Assembly (NCBI GenBank): GCA_949288185.1
Contig: CASEIZ010000039.1
Span: 1-48,467, forward strand
Reading direction: 5' to 3'
Length of the DNA stretch: 48,467 nt
Origin: an uncultured Eubacteriales bacterium
Lineage (GTDB): Bacteria; Bacillota; Clostridia; TANB77; CAG-508
This document shows positions 33,799-41,613 of this stretch, piece by piece (positions within the stretch are counted from its first letter, which is position 1; every line of letters begins with the position of its first letter). The notes beneath the pieces are model-generated. The model ran no database searches, was not told the origin of the DNA, and worked only from the letters and a program-made list of their open reading frames with translations. The translations under genes and the position numbers were made by a program.

Positions 33799-34297
33799 CT
33801 ATTGTGTAACTGTATTGGTAGATATATCTACGGTATACCATGTTAAAACTGCTGTTGTTTCTGCATCATTTACAGATACATGATAAATCGTTCCTTCTTT
33901 ATTTGCAATATTAAAAGTTACTCCTTGGTCTGTCCCATATTCATTTTTTACAAGTTCAATAACTTTTTCTTCTTCTGTTTGTTCTGTATTGACTGTTTGT
34001 TGTTCTTCACTTCCGACATAATCACTGTTAATTTCTTCTTCTGTCACATTTGGTTGTATGCTAGGAGTCACAGGTTCTTCCACTATATTTTCTGTTTCTG
34101 CCTCTGTATTTACATCTGTTTCATTTTCCTCTACTGTATTGGTTTGGGTTGTTTGACTCAAATCTATTTCGTTAATAATGTTTTGGTTTTTTCCGTATAT
34201 CTTCTTGTTTATTATATAAACTATAACAAGCTATTCCTATCATGATAACTAGTAATATAATCGTAATTATCATTAGTACCTTTTCTTTTATTTCCAT
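33799..34297 (-). CDS. small membrane-anchored acidic protein, split by a +1 frame change at a CGG codon
   Basis: About 165 residues if rejoined. An ATG with AAGGAG upstream begins MEIKEKVLMIITIILLVIMI, a single membrane anchor, continuing to NKQEDI and then CGG at codon 35. This frame stops eight codons on. Skipping the C (base 34195) gives GKNQNIINEIDLSQTTQTNT, then an acidic Thr/Glu-rich linker (VEENETDVNTEAETENIVEE), and a C-terminal globular part (VKNEYGTDQGVTFNIANKEG) of about 60 residues with a beta-rich fold. The extracytoplasmic domain is of unknown function, loosely like small Clostridia proteins with 'VTWYTVDI.TNTV.Q' ends. It sits between xseA and xseB. Confidence 0.7.
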
Positions 34298-34349
34298 TTG
34301 TTTTGTTCTCCTTATCTCAATTTATTTTTAATTTTCTTATCCAATTTTT

Positions 34350-35543
34350 TTATATAATTTTTGCTTGTTTTTCTCCATCCTTCAATCGAATTGAAATTTC
34401 ATCTTCTGTTTGTAAATCTGTTATACTTTTAACGATTTTTCCATCTTTTTCAATAATAGAATAACCTCTAGTTAACGTTTTTAATGGGCTTAATGTATCT
34501 AATTTTGCCACTAACTCAATATATTTATTTTTATTTTTTTCCTTTATTTTATTGATAACATTTTCTAATTGTTTCACATATGAATCAATTTTAATATAGT
34601 TTTCTTGAATTCTTCTTGTTGGTTCTCTAAAAACAGAACTAGACATACATTTATCATATCGTAATTTCATGATTTCTAGTTTTTTGGTTAATGCCATTTT
34701 TAATCGATTTTGATATGTATTGATTTTTTGCTTTACCTCATAGATGTCTGGTACGGCAAGTTCAGCAGCAGCCGATGGTGTTGGTGCTCTCAAATCTGCG
34801 ACAAAATCAGATATTGAAAAATCTGTTTCATGTCCTACTGCTGATATAATCGGGATTTTTGATTCATATATACTATGTGCAACAATTTCTTCATTAAATG
34901 GCCATAAATCCTCTAAAGAACCTCCACCTCTTGCTAAAATGATAACATCTGCTAGCTGGTTTTGATTCATATATTCAATGCCTTCTGCAATTTTTTCTGC
35001 TGCACCTTCTCCCTGAACAGGTACTGGTAGCAATCGAATATACACATTTGGATTTCTTCTTGTGGATACATTAATAATATCTCTAATAACAGAACCTGTT
35101 TGAGAGGTTAATACACCGATTACCTTTGGCATCATTGGTATTTTTTGTTTATGATTTTGATCAAATAATCCTTTTTTTTCTAATTTTTCTTTTAGTTTTT
35201 GATATTTGGTATATAAATCTCCTAGTCCATCTTCCTCCATGACTTTTGCATAGATTTGATAAACACCATCTCTTTCAAATACAGAAACAGAACCCAATAT
35301 ATATACCTTCATACCATCTTTAGGTTCAAAATTTAATTTTTGTGCATATGATTTAAACATAATACATTTAACTAAAGAATTTTCGTCTTTTAAAGTAAAA
35401 TATAAATGTCCTGTATAATGATGTTTAAAATTAGAAATTTCACCTTTTATTAAAATATTACTTAAGTATTCATCATCTGCAATTTTATTTTTTATATATT
35501 TATTTAAATCAGTTACACTAATTGCCATTTCTGCATATTTCAT
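34350..35543 (-). CDS. xseA: exodeoxyribonuclease VII large subunit
   Basis: A 397-residue catalytic subunit of exonuclease VII. It has an N-terminal OB-fold (SVTDLNKYIKNKI, GEISNFKHHYTGHLYFTLKD) and the core signatures IGVLTSQTGSVIRDI, ADVIILARGGGSLEDLWPFN, and SAVGHETDFSISDFVADLRAPTPSAAAEL. The C-terminal helices (about 275-370) would bind several XseB copies. It belongs to the asp23-amaP-DUF2273-nusB-xseA-xseB block on the minus strand. Confidence 0.96.
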   Translation of the reverse strand: MKYAEMAISVTDLNKYIKNKIADDEYLSNILIKGEISNFKHHYTGHLYFTLKDENSLVKCIMFKSYAQKLNFEPKDGMKVYILGSVSVFERDGVYQIYAKVMEEDGLGDLYTKYQKLKEKLEKKGLFDQNHKQKIPMMPKVIGVLTSQTGSVIRDIINVSTRRNPNVYIRLLPVPVQGEGAAEKIAEGIEYMNQNQLADVIILARGGGSLEDLWPFNEEIVAHSIYESKIPIISAVGHETDFSISDFVADLRAPTPSAAAELAVPDIYEVKQKINTYQNRLKMALTKKLEIMKLRYDKCMSSSVFREPTRRIQENYIKIDSYVKQLENVINKIKEKNKNKYIELVAKLDTLSPLKTLTRGYSIIEKDGKIVKSITDLQTEDEISIRLKDGEKQAKII

Positions 35544-35596
35544 ATCATACTTCCTCTAATTTAAACTAGGGATATCTAAAATATCCCTGCCTTACA

Positions 35597-36004
35597 TTAT
35601 TTGTTGACAATACTTGCCAATATTCCATTTACAAAGTTTTTTGACGAATCTTCCCCATATTTTTTAGCCAATTCTACCGCTTCATTAATAACCACTTTAA
35701 ATGGGATTTCTTTATATTTGATTTCATAAATGGCTAACTTTAATATAGCTAAATCAATTTTAGAAATTCGATCAATTTTCCAATCTGATTTTAAATTTTT
35801 TTCTATTAATCCTAAAATTTCTTCTTTGTAATTCTCGATTCCCAAAACGGCATCTTCTATATATTCCTTTGCCTCTTTGTTTTCTATATTTTCACTTTCA
35901 AAATATACATCTATTTGTTCTTTTAAATCATTCTGTTTTTGTATTTCTAGACTATAAATTAATTTAAAAGCACTTTCTCTAATTGCTGTTCTATTCATAT
36001 CCAT
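35597..36004 (-). CDS. nusB: transcription antitermination factor NusB
   Basis: A 133-135-residue all-helical RNA-binding protein that works with NusE in rRNA antitermination. Signature parts are [14 protein letters not shown] at the N-terminus, [20 protein letters not shown] and the C-terminal [20 protein letters not shown]...GILASI. The second ATG, two codons in, is better spaced from AGAAGGGA. It is separated by only 6 bases from the DUF2273 gene. Confidence 0.95.
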   Translation of the reverse strand: MDMNRTAIRESAFKLIYSLEIQKQNDLKEQIDVYFESENIENKEAKEYIEDAVLGIENYKEEILGLIEKNLKSDWKIDRISKIDLAILKLAIYEIKYKEIPFKVVINEAVELAKKYGEDSSKNFVNGILASIVNK

Positions 36005-36010
36005 TCCCTT

Positions 36011-36214
36011 CTACATTTTATCTATAAAACTTTTTAATTTTGTTTTTACTTCTTCTTTATTTCTTTGTACATAATTTCCAATAAATGCGCCTAAGAATAG
36101 CACTACAATTGCTAATATTAATTTATCTAATCCAGTAATTAAAATTAGAATTGCTATTATTACTCCAATGATTGCTCCCCTATATTGATTCCAAAAATCT
36201 TTAAAATTGTTCAT
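36011..36214 (-). CDS. DUF2273 small membrane protein
   Basis: A 67-residue membrane protein with two hydrophobic segments (GAIIGVIIAILILITGLDKL, then ILAIVVLFLGAFIGNYVQ) and a basic tail. DUF2273 proteins accompany AmaP and Asp23/Gls24 in Firmicutes envelope-stress operons, as here. Their role is presumably structural at the membrane. Confidence 0.9.
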   Translation of the reverse strand: MNNFKDFWNQYRGAIIGVIIAILILITGLDKLILAIVVLFLGAFIGNYVQRNKEEVKTKLKSFIDKM

Positions 36215-36263
36215 GTTTTCACAACCTTTCTACACAAAACCTAAAATTGTTACTACATACCTT

Positions 36264-36815
36264 TTATGCCTCTTGTGGTTTGTCTGCAACTTTTTTAACC
36301 GTTATATTGACTTCATTTACTTCTAGGTCTGTTGCCTTTTTAATTTTATCTTTTATACTTGTTTGAAGTTTTGCAGATAAATCTTTAATAACTGCTTCTG
36401 AACTTACAACTAAATTTGCATATACTTTTACATTATTCTCTTTATCTAACTCTACTCTTGTTGTCACATCTTCTGTGCTTTCAAATCCTTTTGCTACTGA
36501 GTTTACCAAATTTTCAATGGTTTCTTTAGAAATCATCAATTTACCACTTTCATTTTCTAATAAAACACCTTGTCTTTCTTTCACTTGTTCTTTTGATGTT
36601 GAACTAAAGAATATACATTTAATAGAAAGTAATATAAATACAACACTAACACCTAATATAACTTTACTCCATACATCACTTGTAATAGCAGTGTTTACAA
36701 TTTGTCCAACTAATTCTGGATCTAACCATCTAAATACTAATAGACATGCTAAAATAGATATGATTAACATGACACATGAATATATAATTAATGTAATTTT
36801 TTCTAAAATTTTCAT
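36264..36815 (-). CDS. amaP: alkaline shock response membrane anchor protein AmaP
   Basis: A 183-residue protein with two N-terminal membrane segments (about 5-27 and 48-68) and a cytoplasmic Asp23-like domain with the pattern TRVELDKENNVKVYANLVVS and DLEVNEVNITVKKV. AmaP anchors Asp23 filaments to the membrane in Staphylococcus. It is adjacent to the asp23 gene upstream and the DUF2273 gene downstream. Confidence 0.9.
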   Translation of the reverse strand: MKILEKITLIIYSCVMLIISILACLLVFRWLDPELVGQIVNTAITSDVWSKVILGVSVVFILLSIKCIFFSSTSKEQVKERQGVLLENESGKLMISKETIENLVNSVAKGFESTEDVTTRVELDKENNVKVYANLVVSSEAVIKDLSAKLQTSIKDKIKKATDLEVNEVNITVKKVADKPQEA

Positions 36816-36907
36816 TTCATCTCTTCTCCTTTATTTTTTAATATAATTTTTACTTATTACTTTTATTATTCTTTCTTTTTTATAAATATTTTTTCATTTA
36901 TCATTTT

Positions 36908-37366
36908 TTAATTTTCATCGGAATTATTTTCTTCTGTTATTTCTTGTTCTTCTTTTTCATTCATAACTGCATCTGTATTAACACCTTGAACATGCACATT
37001 AACTTCTTCTACTTTTAATCCTGTCATATTTTCTACTGATTTTTTTACTCTGTTTTGTATTTCAAAAGCAACATCAGGTATTCTTGAACCATATTCTACA
37101 ATAATGTTCACATCTATCTTAGCTGTATCTTCATTGATATCTACTTTAATTCCTTTTGCTAGATTTTTCTTTCCACTTAATACTTCTGTAATTCCTCCTG
37201 CAAATCCTCCAGACATTCCTGATACACCTTGTACTTCTGAAACAGCTACACCTGCTATAACGGCTACAACGTCACTTGATATTTGGATTCCTTCATTTTC
37301 TGTTTTTATTTCTTCGTCTAATTCTACAACTTCCCCATTTTCCACATTTTTATTTTCTTCTTCCAT
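36908..37366 (-). CDS. Asp23/Gls24 family envelope stress response protein
   Basis: A 152-residue Asp23/Gls24 protein with acidic ends and a central domain from about 27 to 125: QISSDVVAVIAGVAVSEVQG, GVKVDINEDTAKIDVNIIVE-like GIKVDINEDTAKIDVNIIVE, and NVHVQGVN. It forms membrane-proximal assemblies with AmaP and is linked to cell-envelope stress. It starts the minus-strand block that ends at fhs, after the fmt terminator. Confidence 0.93.
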   Translation of the reverse strand: MEEENKNVENGEVVELDEEIKTENEGIQISSDVVAVIAGVAVSEVQGVSGMSGGFAGGITEVLSGKKNLAKGIKVDINEDTAKIDVNIIVEYGSRIPDVAFEIQNRVKKSVENMTGLKVEEVNVHVQGVNTDAVMNEKEEQEITEENNSDEN

Positions 37367-37404
37367 ATAAATTCCTCCTTTCTTTTTTCTTGAAAAAGAA
37401 AAAA

Positions 37405-37434
37405 GATATACTTATTTTTCCATATAAGTATATC
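37405..37434 (-). terminator. terminator after fmt
   Basis: 10-bp stem GATATACTTA / TAAGTATATC with a U-run on the minus strand, between fmt and asp23. Confidence 0.75.
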
Positions 37435-37542
37435 AATTTTTTCTTAAATTTACAACTATTTTCATAATATTTATATTTTTTTAAGTTTTACAATTGTATA
37501 TCATTATCTATTGTTTTTTCTTTTTCTACATTCTTACTTTTT

Positions 37543-38499
37543 TTATTCAAAAACATCAAATTCTTCTATAGGATTTCCTCTTAAATAATCTTGTATTGAC
37601 ATTCTTTTGGCATTTTCACCTTGTATCTCTAACACTTTTAAAATGCCTTCCTTACATTTGATAAATATCCCATCTTTAGGGTCTGATATAATCACTGTAC
37701 CATTTGTTAAAAATCCTAAATTTTCCGCATGTATTTCATCTTCTCCTACAACTTTTACTTTCCAGAATTTTATCTTTTTGTCATTTAGAAATGTATAAGC
37801 TCCCATGATAGGATTTAATCCTCTGACCAAATTTTTAATTTCTTCAGCTGTTTTATGATTCCAATCAATTTTTGCCATATCTTTCGATAAAATTGGTGCA
37901 ACTGTATAATCTTCTCCTTGTTTTTCTCTTGGTGCTATTCCTTTTTCGATTTGTTTTAATGTTTCTACCAATAGCTTTCCACCAATTACTTTTAATCTAT
38001 CCCATAGTTCTCCTGTTGTTTCCTCTTCACCAATTTCTACTTCTTGTTTTAATATCATATCGCCTGTATCCATACCAACATCCATATACATGGTTGTCAC
38101 ACCAGTTGTTTTATCTCCATTTAATACTGACCATTGAACAGGTGCAGAACCTCTATATTTCGGTAATAATGATGCATGAACATTAATACAACCATATGGT
38201 GGGATATCTAATATTTCTTTTGGTAATATCTTTCCATAAGCTACTACACAGATAATATCAGGTTGTAATGCTTTTAACGCATTTATAAATTCATCATTAT
38301 TTTTGACTTTTTCTGGTTGATAGATTACTAAATTCTTTTCTATTGCAAATTCTTTTACAGGACTTGGAATCATTTTCATTCCTCTTCCCTTAGGTCTATC
38401 TGGATTTGTTACAACTCCTATAATCTCATGTCCTGCTTCATAAATTGCTTTTAAGCTTTCTTCTGCAAAATCTGGTGTTCCCATAAATACAATTTTCAT
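37543..38499 (-). CDS. fmt: methionyl-tRNA formyltransferase
   Basis: A 318-residue enzyme that formylates initiator Met-tRNA using 10-formyl-THF. It has the N-terminal Rossmann-like fold MKIVFMGTPDFAEESLKAIY, the formyl-THF and catalytic motif CINVHASLLPKYRGSAPVQW, and the DVGMDTGDMI loop. The C-terminal OB domain (about 205-310) binds tRNA. It lies 11 bases after def, the usual pairing, with fhs (its cofactor supplier) further down the same strand. Confidence 0.97.
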   Translation of the reverse strand: MKIVFMGTPDFAEESLKAIYEAGHEIIGVVTNPDRPKGRGMKMIPSPVKEFAIEKNLVIYQPEKVKNNDEFINALKALQPDIICVVAYGKILPKEILDIPPYGCINVHASLLPKYRGSAPVQWSVLNGDKTTGVTTMYMDVGMDTGDMILKQEVEIGEEETTGELWDRLKVIGGKLLVETLKQIEKGIAPREKQGEDYTVAPILSKDMAKIDWNHKTAEEIKNLVRGLNPIMGAYTFLNDKKIKFWKVKVVGEDEIHAENLGFLTNGTVIISDPKDGIFIKCKEGILKVLEIQGENAKRMSIQDYLRGNPIEEFDVFE

Positions 38500-38510
38500 A
38501 TTTTTCTCCT

Positions 38511-38999
38511 TTATTCTTTTTCTGGTTCAATATACTCTAAAGTCCCTGGAATAATTTTATCAATAAATAACTCTCCTTCTAAGTGATCAAGTTCATGAGA
38601 AATAACTTGTGCTAATAACTCTTTCGCCTTTACTCTCATTCGTTTCCCATCTCTATCTGTATATTCTGCTACCACTTCTGCTGGTCTAATTACTTTTGCA
38701 AATTCATTTGGAAAACTCAAACATCCTTCATCCACTTCTTGTTCTCCTTTTGTTTTTATGATAATAGGATTAATTAACACAATTGGTCCATGGTCATCAT
38801 ATAAATCAATTACCACAATTCTTTTTAACACACCTACTTGAACAGCAGCTAGTCCCACTCCATTATATTTATGCATCGTTTCTATCATATCATCAATTAA
38901 AGATTGTATTTTTTCTGTTGAGATGTCCTCTTCTGGAACTTCTCTTGATTTTTTCTTTAGAATTTCATCCCCTTGATATCTTAAATTTCTAATTGCCAT
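38511..38999 (-). CDS. def: peptide deformylase
   Basis: A 162-residue metalloenzyme that removes the N-formyl group. All three motifs are present: GVGLAAVQVG (I), EGCLSFP (II, metal Cys) and QVISHELDHLEG (III, HExxH-type). Motif I has Val where Pro is common in GLAAPQVG. The foldback element at 39035-39215 lies between priA and def and could influence its expression. Confidence 0.97.
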   Translation of the reverse strand: MAIRNLRYQGDEILKKKSREVPEEDISTEKIQSLIDDMIETMHKYNGVGLAAVQVGVLKRIVVIDLYDDHGPIVLINPIIIKTKGEQEVDEGCLSFPNEFAKVIRPAEVVAEYTDRDGKRMRVKAKELLAQVISHELDHLEGELFIDKIIPGTLEYIEPEKE

Positions 39000-39034
39000 T
39001 TTTTACTTTCATTCCTTTCTTAAGACATAAGTCT

Positions 39035-39215
39035 GGTTGGAAAAGAATTAAATTTTGGCTAGGAAAACGAATTTGAAATTTATGAGACGTACTATCTGTA
39101 CGTTAATGCTGAGACTGTTAAAGCTCTGCTTGTTACAGTCTCAGTAAGCTTTAGCTTTAAATTTCAAATGAAGTTCGCCACTGCGCAACGCCAAAATTGT
39201 AATTATTTTTCAACC
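39035..39215. repeat. foldback (MITE-like) element, copy B
   Basis: A 181-base element related to copy A (12279-12400). Outer arms: GGTTGGAAAAGAATT-AAATTTTGGC pairing with GCCAAAATT-TAATTATTTTTCAACC. Middle arms: GAATTTGAAATTTA with TAAATTTCAAATGAA. Inner: ACGTACT / TGTACGT. It carries an extra internal hairpin (CTGAGACTGT / ACAGTCTCAG, 39109-39143) missing from copy A. The outer arms differ in sequence from copy A yet are self-complementary. Confidence 0.78.
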
Positions 39216-39220
39216 TTTCG

Positions 39221-41473
39221 TTAACTCATATTGTTTGGATTGATATCAATTGCAATTCTCGTATCTTTTATATTTTCCTGATATATCTCTTTTAAACAAA
39301 CATTTAGAATTTCATTAGCTTCTTCTGTCATTTTTCCTTTTATGATAATTCTCCACCTATATCGATTTTGAATTTTATCAATTGGACAAGGCATCGGTCT
39401 TAACACTTTAAATTCTTCTTTGTTTAATTTTTGTTCTAAATATTGATATATTTTGCTTGATACATTTTTTATCTCTGCCTCTTGATAACTATTCAATCCA
39501 ATCAATATTATATCGCAAAATGGTGGATATTTCAACTGTCTTCTTAACGCAATCTCTGTTTCATAAAATAAATCATAATTCTGTTTTTGTGCGCAAATAA
39601 TACTAAAATTATCCGGATTATATGTTTGAATAACCACTTTCCCTGGTAGATTTTCCCTACCTGCTCTTCCAGCCACTTGTGTTAAGATTTGGAAGGTTCT
39701 TTCATTTGCTCGATAATCATCAATATTTAAAGAACTATCTGCTGCAATCACACCTACCAATGTAACATTTGGAAAATGATGTCCTTTGACTACCATTTGT
39801 GTTCCAATTAAAATATCAATATTTTCATTTTTAAATGTATTTAAAATCACTTCATGTGAATTCTTTTTAGTTACTGTATCAATATCCATTCGAATGGTAG
39901 ATGCTTCTGGAAATTGTTTATGAATTTCCTGTTCTAATTTTTGTGTTCCTGTTCCAAAATATCGAATCTTATCACTATGACATTCTGGACAAATCGTCAC
40001 AATATTTTCTTCATGTCCACAATAATGACATTTTAACTTTCTTTCATAACTATGATATGTCATGCTAATATTACAGTTTGGGCATTTTACTGTATACCCA
40101 CAATTCCTACACATGATAAACGTAGAATAACCTCTTCTATTTAAAAACAAAATGGTTTGTCTTTTTTGCTTTAAATTTTCTTCAATACTATTATATAACT
40201 CCATACTAAGCATTGAACGATTTCCATTTGCCAATTCTTGTTTCAAGTCAATAATTTCTACTTTTGAAAGTGAAGACTGATTAGCTCTTTTGGTAAGTGT
40301 TAATAGTTTAATTTTAGTATTTCCAAATTCATCTTCATTTGTCGCATGATAAAAAGTAGTCATATCTGGTGTTGCACTTCCTAATACTAATGGCGCTTGA
40401 TTTTCTTTTGCCAAAACTTTGGCAATTTCTTTGGCATGATATCTTGGATTCGTTTCTGATTTATAGGAACTATCATGTTCTTCATCTATAATAATGATTC
40501 CAATATTTTCTATTGGTGCAAATATAGCTGACCTTGCTCCTATGACAATTCTTGCTTTTTTTTCTCGAATTCTTTCCCATTCATCATGTCTTTCGCCAAT
40601 GGATAATTTGCTATGTAAAATGGCAATTTCTTCTTTTCCAAATCGTGAAATAAATCTGTCTAACATTTGTGGTGTTAACGATATTTCTGGAACTAACACA
40701 ATCGCATTTTTCCCAATCGTCAACACTTTCTCGATTAATTGCAAATAGACTTCTGTTTTTCCTGAACCTGTGACACCATATAACAAAAATTGTTGATATT
40801 GTTTATTGTCTATGGCTCCTTCTACCTCTTTATAAGCTTTTTCCTGTTCTTCTGTTAGATGTAATTTCTCTGTTTTTTCACAATTTCTCCCCAATAGTGG
40901 ATTTCGTTCCACTTTTTTTTCTACAATTTCTAAATAACCATTTTTTACTAGAGTATTCACAATTCCTCTTGCACAATCTGTAAACATCTCAATTTCTGGT
41001 ACAGTTGCCCCCTCATTATCTTTTATAAAATTTAATACTCTTTTTTGTTTTTCTGATTTTATCTTTTTCGTTTCTATTTCAAAATCAATTTCTTCTCTAT
41101 CTTTTTTTAAATACACACAATTGATTGTTTTATCTTGTATTCTTTTTTCTTTATCCTTGTTTCTTGTTCCTGGTGTTAACATTAATTTAATACAATCTGA
41201 TACATTACAGAAATATCGCTTTGCCATCCATTTGGCTAAATCGATTTGTTTATCTGTCAGATTTTCTTCTAGTTTTGCAATATCTTTTACTTCAAATTGT
41301 GATGTTTCTTTCAATCCTACAACAAATGCTTCTGTTAGTTTTCCACCATTACCAAAAGGAACTAATACTTTACTTCCTACTAATATTAGTTCTTCTAATT
41401 CCTTTGGTATGTTATAGTCAAAGGTTCTATTTAATTTTTTTGCTCCTCTATTGATAATGACTTCTGCTACCAT
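39221..41473 (-). CDS. priA: primosomal protein N' (replication restart helicase PriA)
   Basis: A 750-residue superfamily 2 helicase. It has an N-terminal 3'-DNA-binding domain (AEVIINRGAKKLNRTFDYNI, then VGSKVLVPFGNG), Walker A YGVTGSGKTEVYLQ and the DEEHD box in IIIDEEHDSSY. Eight zinc-binding cysteines span CRNCGYTVKCPNCN to CHYCGHEENIVTICPEC. The C-terminal helicase motifs include GTQMVVKGHHFPNVTLVGV and QVAGRAGR. It restarts collapsed forks. It heads the priA-def-fmt cluster. Confidence 0.97.
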   Translation of the reverse strand: MVAEVIINRGAKKLNRTFDYNIPKELEELILVGSKVLVPFGNGGKLTEAFVVGLKETSQFEVKDIAKLEENLTDKQIDLAKWMAKRYFCNVSDCIKLMLTPGTRNKDKEKRIQDKTINCVYLKKDREEIDFEIETKKIKSEKQKRVLNFIKDNEGATVPEIEMFTDCARGIVNTLVKNGYLEIVEKKVERNPLLGRNCEKTEKLHLTEEQEKAYKEVEGAIDNKQYQQFLLYGVTGSGKTEVYLQLIEKVLTIGKNAIVLVPEISLTPQMLDRFISRFGKEEIAILHSKLSIGERHDEWERIREKKARIVIGARSAIFAPIENIGIIIIDEEHDSSYKSETNPRYHAKEIAKVLAKENQAPLVLGSATPDMTTFYHATNEDEFGNTKIKLLTLTKRANQSSLSKVEIIDLKQELANGNRSMLSMELYNSIEENLKQKRQTILFLNRRGYSTFIMCRNCGYTVKCPNCNISMTYHSYERKLKCHYCGHEENIVTICPECHSDKIRYFGTGTQKLEQEIHKQFPEASTIRMDIDTVTKKNSHEVILNTFKNENIDILIGTQMVVKGHHFPNVTLVGVIAADSSLNIDDYRANERTFQILTQVAGRAGRENLPGKVVIQTYNPDNFSIICAQKQNYDLFYETEIALRRQLKYPPFCDIILIGLNSYQEAEIKNVSSKIYQYLEQKLNKEEFKVLRPMPCPIDKIQNRYRWRIIIKGKMTEEANEILNVCLKEIYQENIKDTRIAIDINPNNMS

Positions 41474-41550
41474 TTTTTCTCCTTTTCTTGTTCTTTAGTA
41501 TATCAAAATTTTATTTATTTAACAAGGAATAATGATAATTATTATACAAA

Positions 41551-41603
41551 AATATACTCAGTGGACTGATATATTTTTTACCTCTATCCCATCTGAGTAT
41601 ATT
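41551..41603 (-). terminator. terminator of the repeat surface protein
   Basis: 11-bp stem AATATACTCAG / CTGAGTATATT with a long loop and TTTTTG on the minus strand. Confidence 0.7.
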
Positions 41604-41613
41604 CTATTTATTT

